NCBI GenBank assembly: GCA_947624915.1
Contig: CANQMF010000022.1
Span: 1 to 14,566 of the forward strand
DNA from: an uncultured Bacilli bacterium
GTDB taxonomy: Bacteria > Bacillota_I > Bacilli_A > RF39 > UBA660
Direction of reading: 5' to 3'
Length of the DNA: 14,566 nt
Positions 6,838 through 14,499 of this stretch are shown piece after piece. Numbering within the stretch: the stretch's first letter is position 1; each line of letters starts with the position of its first letter. The notes below the pieces were generated by a model. It did no database searches, was not told the origin of the DNA, and worked only from the letters and a program-made list of their open reading frames with translations. The translations under genes and the position numbers were made by a program.

Positions 6838-7515
6838 ATGGAAATATTACGTGTGGAAAACTTAACTAAAATATATAAGAATGGTTCTAATGAAATAAGA
6901 GCCGTTGATAATGTATCTTTTAGCGTTGAAAAGGGAGATTTTGTCGCTATTATTGGCGCATCAGGTAGTGGGAAAAGTACTCTTCTTCATTTAATCGGTG
7001 GGGTAGATCGTCCAACTAATGGGAAAGTATTTATTGATGGTGTGGATATCTACGAATTAAATAACGATAAACTAGCTATTTTTAGAAGAAGGCAAGTTGG
7101 TCTTATCTATCAATTTTATAATTTAATTCCTATTTTAAATATTAAGGAGAATATTACCTTACCATGTGATTTGGATAATAAAAAAGTTGATGATGATAAA
7201 CTTCAGACTTTATTAGAAACTCTTGATTTAACTGATCGCGTTAATCATTTACCAAATGAATTATCAGGTGGAGAGCAACAGCGAGTAAGTATTGGTAGGG
7301 CAATGATAACATCCCCAGCCATTATGCTTGCTGATGAACCTACTGGTAATTTAGACTCTAAGGCAAGTGATGAAATTGTTACGCTTCTTAAAAAAGCTAA
7401 TCAAAAATATAAACAAACCATTTTACTCATTACGCATGATTTAGAGATTGCTAGTATGGCTAATCGTATTATAACCATTGAAGATGGCAAGATTGTTAAG
7501 GACGTGAGAAATTAG
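6838..7515 (+). CDS. ABC transporter ATP-binding protein (MacB/LolD/BceA type)
   Basis: The 225-residue ATPase is the cytoplasmic engine of the transporter whose permease follows. It shows Walker A GASGSGKST (40-48), Q-loop Q92 in YQFYNLIP, signature LSGGEQQRVS (142-151), Walker B IMLADE (162-167), D-loop LDSKASDE and switch H200 in LLITHDLE, all intact. Length and motifs fit the subfamily that works with FtsX-type permeases and acts as a homodimer. The start is ATG 6838, preceded by AGGAGG (6827-6832) at ideal spacing. An in-frame ATG at 6778 would add 20 residues (SFCHFKVILKLYSLNEEDI after Met) that lie before the usual MEILRVENLTK start and has no ribosome site. The stop is 2 nt from the permease start, so the two are tightly coupled. 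Confidence 0.95.
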   Translation: MEILRVENLTKIYKNGSNEIRAVDNVSFSVEKGDFVAIIGASGSGKSTLLHLIGGVDRPTNGKVFIDGVDIYELNNDKLAIFRRRQVGLIYQFYNLIPILNIKENITLPCDLDNKKVDDDKLQTLLETLDLTDRVNHLPNELSGGEQQRVSIGRAMITSPAIMLADEPTGNLDSKASDEIVTLLKKANQKYKQTILLITHDLEIASMANRIITIEDGKIVKDVRN

Positions 7516-7517
7516 TT

Positions 7518-10202
7518 ATGCACTCTTTAAATAAATTAACGTTTAACAATTTAAAACTGAATAAGAAACGAACTTTAGTAACAGTCATCGGTATTGTTTT
7601 AGCAACTTCGCTTATCTGCATTGTATCAGGACTAGCTTCTAGTTTTGTTAAGACGTTTCAAAATGATGCAATTAAAACGAGTGGCTTGTGGCACGCTTAT
7701 TTTACGACATCAACTATGGAGGATATCAATAAAATTACTAATTTTAGAGGGGTTAAAGATACTTTTTATATAACGGACATTGGGTATGTTCGCTCTTTAA
7801 AAGAATGGCAAAGTGAATATTGGATTTATCCTTATGACGCTAATAAAACTATTGATTTTGTAAATATAAGAGGCTTTAATGATGTGACGTTAAAGCATTA
7901 TCCCATTAAACTTATCAAAGGACGAATGCCTAAAAATGATACAGAACTTGCTTTAACCCAAGACTTAGCCGTAGCTTTAAATGGCTATTATAAAATAGGG
8001 GATAAAGTAAGTTTAGACGTTGGTTCTTTAAATGTTGAAGATGATTTAATTGATAAAGATAATGCTTTGACTGATATTAAGACAAAGACTTATACGATTG
8101 TTGGTATCATCAATGTTGATAACTATGTTGGTCATAATAGTAGTGACTATACAACTGTTAATGCTTTTACTTACGCTAAAGAACCTTATCCCAAGACCGA
8201 TATGTATGTTTTATACGATGATGTATCAAATTATCGAAGTTTAACTTCCAAAATAGCTGCCGAGCTTACGACTTATGAGGAATATATAGACCCTTCTATC
8301 TTTAATCACAATTATCTTTATTCTTTAGGCTATTTTGAATTAGGCAATATTCGAAATGTGATTATCATTATTATGTTAATTGTCATTGCTATTATTATGG
8401 TAACAAGCATTTTAGTTATTCGAAATGGCTTTAGCATTTCAATAACGGAACGGTTTAAACAATTTGGCTTACTTAGCAGTGTTGGGGCAACCCCAAAGCA
8501 AATAAGAAAAATGATTTTAACGGAGGGATTAATAATTGGCTTGATAGCGGTTCCTCTTGGCATTATTATCGGTAGCGTTCTTGTTTATTTATTAGTTTTG
8601 TTCATTGAAACATTAATGCCTGCTAGTACCGAGTTAAAAATTATTGCCAATATTCCTTTATGGGCTATCATCGTTGCTGCTTTTACGTCTTTTTTAACTA
8701 TTATCTTATCGATATTAGTACCAGCTAGAAAAGTATCGAAGATGCCTATTATCGAATCTATTCGTGGTAATGGTAGTATTAAGTTAGAATCTAAAAAACT
8801 TAAAACACCTAAATATATTAAATCTTTATTTGGTATTGGTGGCGTTATTGCTGATAAAAGTTTAAAAAGAAGTAAGAAGAAATATAAAACAACAATAATC
8901 TCTTTAGTTATCAGTATTATAACTTTTATTGCCTTATATTCTGTTATGAATGTTGGCTTTAAAGCAAGTAATTATTATTTAGAAGAAGTTAACTATGATC
9001 TTGAAATAGATTATAGTGCAAGTAAAAAAATAGATAGTTTAGATGCTGCTTTGATGGATTTTTCTAAGGCGAAAGATACTGTTTTATCACTAGGAAATAT
9101 CAAAGCTTATGCCATAGAAAGAAGTTATTCTTTGGCTTCTTATGAAGATAATATTTGGAATAATCGCTATCTTTCTTCAAGAAGTTTTAAAAATACATCG
9201 CTTGAGCGAGGAGCGTTAATCTTAATGGCTTTAGGATCTCAAGAATATGAAAGATATGTTAAATCTTTAGGTGGTAACGTCAAAGATTATGAAGGAGGTG
9301 CTATTATCTATGATTTAGCTTATTTAAAACAAAATCACAAGTACTATGAGATTAATCTATTAGATGTTAAAGCTAATGATAAAATTAATTTAACATTTAA
9401 GAATCACCTTGAAGAGGGATTAGTTCCAGATGACTTTAATCCAAAAGGAGTAGATGTCCCTATAACCGTCGTTCATCATACTAATGTACCACCAATAAAC
9501 ATTGTCAAAAACCGAAATAAACTTGATAGAGAATATGATATTGGATATGTTTATGTCATCGTTTCTGATAAATATTATGATACTTTTATTAAAGAACACC
9601 TTGATGATATTGAGAAAAATCTTTCTAATAAGGATGAGGTTATTAACTACAACGCTTTAGCGCAATTTAGTGCCTTTCTTAAAACTGATGACGTAAAAGA
9701 TATTAAAGAAAACTTAGATAATTATGACAATTCTAGAACTAATTTTTACTATTATGATATGAATGATAGTTACGAGGAAACTCACGCTATTATTGTTATT
9801 GTTGCTATTTTCTTATATGGCTTTATTGCCTTTATTTCAGCGATTGGAATTACAAATATTTTTAATACCATTACGACTAATATGGCTTTAAGAAGAAGAG
9901 AGTTTGCTATGTTACGAGCCATCGGTATGACCGATGTGGAGTTTAAGAAAATGATTCGTTTAGAAAGCCTTCTATACGGCTTTAAATCATTAATTATTGG
10001 CATTCCCATCGGCGTCATTCTTTCTTATATCGTCTATTTAGTAATGACAAAAATTTTAGTTACTCCATATGTTTTTCCAACTTTGCCTATCTTATTAGCC
10101 ATTATTTTTGTTTTTGCCATTGTCTTTGGAACGATGCATTATTCTTTAAAACAAATTAATAAGCAAAATATTATTGATACAATTAGGAATGATAATATCT
10201 AA
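7518..10202 (+). CDS. ABC transporter permease with two FtsX/MacB-like halves, 8 TM
   Basis: The 894-residue membrane protein pairs with the ATPase just upstream. Helices fall at about 18-42, 278-303, 336-362, 379-404, 457-480, 755-778, 816-842 and 855-878. Large soluble domains lie outside the membrane at 45-277 and 481-754. Each half is therefore one helix, an external domain and three helices, the MacB/LolC layout repeated in one chain. The halves also match in sequence after the second helix: FGLLSSVGATPKQIRKMIL in the first and FAMLRAIGMTDVEFKKMIR in the second, the FtsX motif contacting the ATPase. Such transporters export or extract lipids, peptides or antibiotics, or transmit force to the envelope, without a channel through the permease. 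The substrate is unknown here. It is not the 10-helix BceB type, which has one external domain. Confidence 0.92.
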   Translation: MHSLNKLTFNNLKLNKKRTLVTVIGIVLATSLICIVSGLASSFVKTFQNDAIKTSGLWHAYFTTSTMEDINKITNFRGVKDTFYITDIGYVRSLKEWQSEYWIYPYDANKTIDFVNIRGFNDVTLKHYPIKLIKGRMPKNDTELALTQDLAVALNGYYKIGDKVSLDVGSLNVEDDLIDKDNALTDIKTKTYTIVGIINVDNYVGHNSSDYTTVNAFTYAKEPYPKTDMYVLYDDVSNYRSLTSKIAAELTTYEEYIDPSIFNHNYLYSLGYFELGNIRNVIIIIMLIVIAIIMVTSILVIRNGFSISITERFKQFGLLSSVGATPKQIRKMILTEGLIIGLIAVPLGIIIGSVLVYLLVLFIETLMPASTELKIIANIPLWAIIVAAFTSFLTIILSILVPARKVSKMPIIESIRGNGSIKLESKKLKTPKYIKSLFGIGGVIADKSLKRSKKKYKTTIISLVISIITFIALYSVMNVGFKASNYYLEEVNYDLEIDYSASKKIDSLDAALMDFSKAKDTVLSLGNIKAYAIERSYSLASYEDNIWNNRYLSSRSFKNTSLERGALILMALGSQEYERYVKSLGGNVKDYEGGAIIYDLAYLKQNHKYYEINLLDVKANDKINLTFKNHLEEGLVPDDFNPKGVDVPITVVHHTNVPPINIVKNRNKLDREYDIGYVYVIVSDKYYDTFIKEHLDDIEKNLSNKDEVINYNALAQFSAFLKTDDVKDIKENLDNYDNSRTNFYYYDMNDSYEETHAIIVIVAIFLYGFIAFISAIGITNIFNTITTNMALRRREFAMLRAIGMTDVEFKKMIRLESLLYGFKSLIIGIPIGVILSYIVYLVMTKILVTPYVFPTLPILLAIIFVFAIVFGTMHYSLKQINKQNIIDTIRNDNI

Positions 10203-10220
10203 AAAGGCTTCGGCCTTTTT
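10201..10220 (+). terminator. Rho-independent terminator, UUCG tetraloop, after the permease
   Basis: AAAAAGGC-TTCG-GCCTTTTT is a perfect 8-bp stem with the very stable UUCG loop, and the T tract is the 3' arm itself. It begins within the permease stop codon. Its A/T arms are symmetric, so it could also work on the opposite strand. Confidence 0.9.
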
Positions 10221-10221
10221 A

Positions 10222-10230
10222 TGGTATAAT
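10222..10230 (+). promoter_or_regulatory. Extended -10 promoter of the two-component genes, abutting the terminator
   Basis: TGGTATAAT (10222-10230) is a consensus extended -10 lying 1 nt after the terminator. The place of a -35 box (about 10202-10207) is taken by the terminator stem (AAAAGG), so this promoter must work without one. Transcription would start near G10237, only 7 nt before the ATG at 10244 and inside the Shine-Dalgarno site, giving an almost leaderless message. Confidence 0.65.
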
Positions 10231-10243
10231 GGAAGTGATAAGT

Positions 10244-10903
10244 ATGAAAAAGATATTATTATTAGAAGATAATGAAGCTATTATTATGGGTTTAGTCTAT
10301 GCTTTAAAGCAGGTCCCTTTTATGGTAGAAGTATGTCATAATAAAAAAGAATTAATAAAACTGAATATTAAAGATTATGATTTACTTTTACTAGACATTA
10401 TGTTACCAGATGTAAATGGCTTGGATTTGTGTAAAGAGATTAAGAAGAATTATCAGATTCCCATCATTTTTTTAACGGCTAAAGATGAAGAAGAAGATAT
10501 CGTTTTAGGCTTCGATTTAGGATGTGATGATTATGTCACCAAACCTTTTAAAACACGAGAATTAATCTCTAGAATTAAACGTTTAGTCGGTGAAGAAAAT
10601 GATGTAATTAAAGTGCAAAATGTCAGTTTAAACTTAAGTCTTAACAAAGTTTATGTTGATGATAAAGAGATTTCTTTAACAGCTTTGGAATATAAAATAT
10701 TATGCCTTCTTTTCACTCATCGTCATCAAATTATTACTAGAGACTATATTTTAGAAAACATCTGGGACTATGATGACAAGTTTGTTAACGATAATACTCT
10801 TACAGTTTACATTAAACGTTTACGTGAAAAGCTTCATAACGATAACATTATTAAAACCGTTAAAGGATTAGGATACCGGGTTGATGATTATGAAAAAAGA
10901 TAA
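10244..10903 (+). CDS. OmpR/PhoB-family response regulator
   Basis: The 219-residue cytoplasmic transcription factor has a receiver domain (1-115) with acidic pocket E8/D9, phosphoacceptor D51 (LLLLDIMLPD), T78 and K100 (VTKPF), and a C-terminal winged helix (about 125-215) with LTALEYKILCLL, NTLTVYIKRLREKL and the closing VKGLGYRVDD. All key residues are present. ATG 10244 (MKKILLLEDNE) is the start, with GGAAGTGAT (10231-10239) before it. An in-frame ATG at 10229 overlaps the -10 box and cannot be in a message from that promoter. The kinase gene overlaps its end by 14 nt, so the pair is a classic two-component operon. Placement after the transporter suggests that its genes, and those upstream, are targets. 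Confidence 0.95.
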   Translation: MKKILLLEDNEAIIMGLVYALKQVPFMVEVCHNKKELIKLNIKDYDLLLLDIMLPDVNGLDLCKEIKKNYQIPIIFLTAKDEEEDIVLGFDLGCDDYVTKPFKTRELISRIKRLVGEENDVIKVQNVSLNLSLNKVYVDDKEISLTALEYKILCLLFTHRHQIITRDYILENIWDYDDKFVNDNTLTVYIKRLREKLHNDNIIKTVKGLGYRVDDYEKR

Positions 10904-12074
10904 TGTTAAATGGTTATTTAAAATTATGCTTGTTAATCTCTTACTTATAATAAGTATGATTTTACTTACAACTTATATTTCTTATCGTTTATATGTAAAT
11001 AATGTTAATAATGTGGTTTTAAAACTAATTGGTGTTAGTGAAGAAGAAGCTATTAAAATATTAAATGAAGAGAAGCCTAACTATAGTAGTGTTGATCTAA
11101 GTAAATATGGTATTAATAAAGATGATAATGTTATAAATAGTATGCGTCATAGTTTTCATTTGAACATTATAATGAATGTTTTGGTTTTGACCCTTTTAAG
11201 TGCTCTTATGACATATTGGATGTATCGCCATAATAATGACTATAATAAAAAGGTTATTAAATTAATTGATTATGTTAAAGATATTAATAATGGTATTTAT
11301 GAATTAAAAATAAACGATAATGTAGAGGGAGAATTATCAAGACTTCAAAATGAATTATATAAAATAACAGTTACGTTAAAGGAAGAAACCGTTATCATGA
11401 ATGAACAAAAGAAAAATCTTAAAAAGGCTATTTCTGATATTTCACATCAAATAAAAACACCCCTAACAAGTATCAATATTATCTTAGACAATTTAAATGA
11501 TGAACGGATGGATGATATAACAAGAAACCGCTTTATTAATGAATTGCAAAAACAAGTCAATTTAATTGATAATTTAGTTATTACACTTCTTAAATTAGCT
11601 CGTTTTGATACTAATAGCGTAAGGTTTAATATAACTAAAATAAATGTTAAAAACCTTTTAAACGAAAGTGTGAATAATCTATCTATGTTAGCTGAATTAA
11701 AGGATATTAACATTCTTTTTAAGACTAACAATGAAGTGTTCTTTAAAGGAGACTATAAATGGGAAGTTGAGGCATTAACTAATATTATTAAAAATGGTAT
11801 TGAACATAGTGAAAACCATAAAAATATTTGTTTATCTTGGGAAGAAAATGCTTTATATACTAAAATTGTAATTAAAGATGAAGGCTATGGAATTGATAGT
11901 GAAGATATCCACCACATCTTTGAACGCTTTTATAAAATGAAAAATGCTAATTCTCCATCCTTTGGCATTGGACTATCATTAGCTAAGACTATTATTGAAC
12001 ATGATCAAGGACATATTAAAGTTAGCTCAAAATTAAATGAGGGGACTGTTTTTGAAATTAAATATTTAAAATGA
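10890..12074 (+). CDS. Membrane sensor histidine kinase of the adjacent response regulator
   Basis: The 394-residue kinase has membrane helices at about 8-32 and 91-113 enclosing an external domain of some 58 residues, then a short linker, a dimerisation domain with H186 in DISHQIKTPLTS, and a catalytic domain: N-box NIIKNGIEH (N302), G1 KDEGYGID (329-336), F-box IFERFY (343-348) and G2 FGIGLSLAK (358-366). All motifs needed for autophosphorylation and transfer to D51 of its partner are intact. The external domain is too large for an intramembrane-sensing BceS-type kinase and too small for a known sensor fold, so the signal is unknown. ATG 10890 is preferred (MKKDNVKW); ATG 10884 and TTG 10881 are in-frame alternatives adding two or three residues. 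Translation is probably coupled to the regulator through the overlap. Confidence 0.94.
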   Translation: MKKDNVKWLFKIMLVNLLLIISMILLTTYISYRLYVNNVNNVVLKLIGVSEEEAIKILNEEKPNYSSVDLSKYGINKDDNVINSMRHSFHLNIIMNVLVLTLLSALMTYWMYRHNNDYNKKVIKLIDYVKDINNGIYELKINDNVEGELSRLQNELYKITVTLKEETVIMNEQKKNLKKAISDISHQIKTPLTSINIILDNLNDERMDDITRNRFINELQKQVNLIDNLVITLLKLARFDTNSVRFNITKINVKNLLNESVNNLSMLAELKDINILFKTNNEVFFKGDYKWEVEALTNIIKNGIEHSENHKNICLSWEENALYTKIVIKDEGYGIDSEDIHHIFERFYKMKNANSPSFGIGLSLAKTIIEHDQGHIKVSSKLNEGTVFEIKYLK

Positions 12075-12096
12075 ATAAGTCTTTTTATTATTTTAA
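12066..12096 (+). terminator. Weak all-A/T hairpin at the end of the kinase gene
   Basis: TTAAAAT-g-AATAA (12066-12078) can pair with TTATT-ATTTTAA (12085-12096), 12 A-T pairs with one bulged G. It has no GC pairs and no clean T-run after it, so it is a poor terminator at best, and some read-through into tex is likely. Confidence 0.2.
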
Positions 12097-12110
12097 GTAA
12101 TATCTATTTA

Positions 12111-12119
12111 TGGTATAAT
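12111..12119 (+). promoter_or_regulatory. Extended -10 promoter of tex
   Basis: TGGTATAAT (12111-12119), in the context TTTATGGTATAAT also found at 10218-10230, lies 31 nt before the tex start. The -35 position (12091-12096, TTTTAA) is weak. The start would be near 12126, leaving room for GAGGA (12143-12147) before ATG 12151. Confidence 0.65.
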
Positions 12120-12150
12120 TAAGCTAATAAGAAAATAGAATTGAGGAATT

Positions 12151-14307
12151 ATGAATACGAATATTGTTGAACAAATTAGTAGAAATTTAACAATTGATTC
12201 TAAACATGTAGAATCAACTTTAAAATTGCTAGAGGATGGTAATACTATTCCATTTATTGCCCGTTATCGTAAAGAGGTAACTGGTAATTTAGATGAAGAA
12301 AAAATAAGATTGATTGGTGAGTTATATGCCTATCAAGTTAATCTATTAAAAAGAAAAGAAGACGTAATTAGATTAATAGATGAAAAAGGACTACTTACAG
12401 ATGAACTTAGAAAAGAGATTATGGCCTGTGAAAAATTAGTAGAAGTTGAAGATTTATATAGGCCTTATAAAGAAAAAAAGAAGACAAAAGCCACTGAGGC
12501 AATTAAAAATGGATTAGAGCCATTAGCTAAAATGATCATGTCTTGTCCTATTAACGGTAATATTAATGATATGGCAACTAAATTTATTTGTGATAATGTT
12601 AAAAATACAGAAGAAGCTGTAACGGGTGCTAAATATATTATTGCTGAGTGGATTAGTGATAATGCTTATTTTCGTAAATACATACGCAACAATATGTATC
12701 GCTTTGGTATTTTAGAATCGAATATTAAGAAAAATGCAGTAGATAATGAAAAAATATATGAAATGTATTATGATTATAAGGAAGCAGTATCAAAAATTAA
12801 GCCACATCGTATTTTAGCTGTTAATCGTGGTGAAAAAGAGGATATTTTAAATGTTAAAATTAACATTGATAAAGACCATATTATTTCTTTTTTAGAAAAT
12901 AAAAATATTAAAAATAAAAATAGTTTTTGTGCTAAATACATTAGTGAGGCTATTGAGGATAGCTATAAAAGATTAATATTCCCATCAGTTGAAAGAGAAA
13001 TTAGAAGTGATTTGACTGAAAAAGGTGAAGTGGCAGCTATTGATAATTTTGGGAAAAATTTAGAGAGTCTTTTGCTTACACCACCTATGAAAGAAAAAGT
13101 CGTATTGGCCTTTGATCCAGGATATGTTAATGGTTGTAAATTAGCTGTTATTGATAAAACTGGTAAATATTTAGATTCAACGGTTATTAAACCATTTTTA
13201 AATAGTAATAGTGATGACCGTATAAAAATGTGTAAAAATACTGTTGTTAAATTAATTAATAAGTATAAAGTTGATGTTATTGCTATCGGAAATGGTACAG
13301 CTTCCCGTGAGTCCGAAAAGTTTTGTGCAGAGATGATTAAAGAGAATAATTTATCATGTAAGTATGTAATTGTATCAGAAGCTGGAGCCTCTATTTATAG
13401 TGCATCTGATTTGGCCATTTCTGAATTTCCTGATTTAGCTGTAGAAAAAAGAAGTGCTGTGTCTATTGGTAGAAGATTACAAGATCCGCTATCAGAATTA
13501 GTTAAAGTTCCACCAGAAGGAATTGGTGTAGGACTATATCAACATGATGTGAGTCCTAAAAAATTATCAGAAAGTTTGGACTTTGTTGTGTCAAAGGCTG
13601 TCAATAGTGTAGGTGTTAATATCAATACGGCGTCACCTTCTTTACTTAAATATGTATCAGGTATTAATAAGAAGAATATCGATAAGATTATTTCATATCG
13701 TGAGGAAAAGGGACGTATAAATTCGCGTGACGAGATCAAGAAAGCAAAATTATTAAGTGATAAGACTTACGAACAAGCCATTGGTTTTTTAAGAATAACA
13801 GAGGGCAGTAATGTACTGGATGAAACATCTATCCATCCTGAAAGTTATGATATTGCCTTAAAACTTTTAAAAGAATTGAATTCTTCATTAGAAGACGTTG
13901 GTAAAAAAACTTTAATAGAAAAATTAGATAATATTGATTTGAAATATTATCAAGAAAAATTAAATACAGATATCTATACTTTAGAAGATGTCGTTAACTC
14001 CCTTAAAAAGCCTAATCGTGATCCACGTGATGAAATGCCTCAACCTATTTTAAAAAGTGATGTTTTAAATATTGATGATTTAAAAGTAGGCATGAAATTG
14101 CAGGGAACTGTGCGTAATGTAGTTGATTTTGGTGCTTTTATTGATATAGGTTTGCATAATGATGGCTTAGTTCATATTTCTAAAATATCAAACAGTTATA
14201 TAAAACACCCATCTGATGTTTTAAGTGTTGGTGATATTGTTGATTGCTATGTAGATGAAATATTTAAAGATAAGGAGAAAGTAGCATTGTCATTACTTGA
14301 AAGATAA
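12151..14307 (+). CDS. tex: Tex, S1-domain RNA-binding transcription accessory protein
   Basis: At 718 residues this matches the usual size of Tex (about 720-780). The N-terminal region has the family hallmark TIPFIARYRKEVTGNLDEE (31-49) followed by the helical segment ending in VEDLYRPYKEKKKTKA. A YqgF/RuvX-like RNase-H fold begins at about 316 (VVLAFDPGYVNGCKLAVID), helix-hairpin-helix repeats lie at about 485-550 (VGVNINTASPSLLKYVSGI ... YREEKGRINSRDEI), and an S1 domain at about 643-715 (GTVRNVVDFGAFIDIG ... DGLVHISK). Tex binds nucleic acids and is linked to transcription and expression fitness; its exact biochemical role differs between species. GAGGA precedes the ATG and the gene has its own promoter, so it is probably separate from the kinase operon. 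Nothing about it looks foreign or broken. Confidence 0.97.
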   Translation: MNTNIVEQISRNLTIDSKHVESTLKLLEDGNTIPFIARYRKEVTGNLDEEKIRLIGELYAYQVNLLKRKEDVIRLIDEKGLLTDELRKEIMACEKLVEVEDLYRPYKEKKKTKATEAIKNGLEPLAKMIMSCPINGNINDMATKFICDNVKNTEEAVTGAKYIIAEWISDNAYFRKYIRNNMYRFGILESNIKKNAVDNEKIYEMYYDYKEAVSKIKPHRILAVNRGEKEDILNVKINIDKDHIISFLENKNIKNKNSFCAKYISEAIEDSYKRLIFPSVEREIRSDLTEKGEVAAIDNFGKNLESLLLTPPMKEKVVLAFDPGYVNGCKLAVIDKTGKYLDSTVIKPFLNSNSDDRIKMCKNTVVKLINKYKVDVIAIGNGTASRESEKFCAEMIKENNLSCKYVIVSEAGASIYSASDLAISEFPDLAVEKRSAVSIGRRLQDPLSELVKVPPEGIGVGLYQHDVSPKKLSESLDFVVSKAVNSVGVNINTASPSLLKYVSGINKKNIDKIISYREEKGRINSRDEIKKAKLLSDKTYEQAIGFLRITEGSNVLDETSIHPESYDIALKLLKELNSSLEDVGKKTLIEKLDNIDLKYYQEKLNTDIYTLEDVVNSLKKPNRDPRDEMPQPILKSDVLNIDDLKVGMKLQGTVRNVVDFGAFIDIGLHNDGLVHISKISNSYIKHPSDVLSVGDIVDCYVDEIFKDKEKVALSLLER

Positions 14308-14312
14308 GAAGA

Positions 14313-14339
14313 GGGCCTTAAGTAATTTACTTAAGGCCC
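14313..14339 (+). terminator. Strong hairpin after tex, palindrome copy 1
   Basis: GGGCCTTAAGTAA (14313-14325) and TTACTTAAGGCCC (14327-14339) form a 27-nt perfect palindrome around T14326, 6 nt after the tex stop. A 5-nt loop leaves an 11-bp stem. The sequence after it (ATTATTAATGTTTTTAA) has only a delayed T-run, so termination is plausible but not textbook; it could equally protect the 3' end or bind a protein. The same core returns inverted at 14456-14490. Confidence 0.55.
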
Positions 14340-14455
14340 ATTATTAATGTTTTTAATTACTTAATATACAAGGTAAAACCCCTATATTACTAGAATGATT
14401 ATATCAAAATCTTTATACATTGTAAACATATAAATAGCTTGTTATATAATGCTAT
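14340..14455 (+). promoter_or_regulatory. Spacer with candidate promoter for the gene at the right edge
   Basis: No ORF of note lies in this stretch. TTGTAA (14420-14425) is a -35-like box, followed by TATATA (14443-14448, spacing 17) or TATAAT (14445-14450, spacing 19). Transcription would start near 14457, at the base of the second hairpin. A further partial match to the palindrome core (AATTACTTAA) sits at about 14354-14363. Confidence 0.45.
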
Positions 14456-14490
14456 CTTTGGTCTTTAAGTAAATTACTTAAGGACAAAAG
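14456..14490 (+). promoter_or_regulatory. 5'-leader hairpin, palindrome copy 2 (inverted)
   Basis: The arms 14456-14472 and 14474-14490 match at 15 of 17 positions (one mismatch, one G-U) around A14473. On the reverse strand it carries CCTTAAGTAATTTACTTAA, identical to 19 nt of copy 1. The 3' arm runs into the Shine-Dalgarno AGAGGTG (14489-14495) of the next gene, and the predicted transcript would begin with this hairpin. It may therefore act as an operator, a 5' stabiliser or a translation block. Confidence 0.5.
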
Positions 14491-14499
14491 AGGTGCTTT

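Noticed and set aside
8330..8563. Minus-strand ORFs of 60-94 codons (also at 2108, 4497, 6007, 9782, 11447 and 13539)
   Set aside because: All lie within well-supported plus-strand genes, have no family resemblance and no ribosome sites of note; they are by-products of AT-rich coding sequence.
10229..10243. Upstream ATG start for the response regulator
   Set aside because: The ATG overlaps the -10 box, so a message from this promoter cannot contain it; MKKILLLEDNE from 10244 is the family-typical start.
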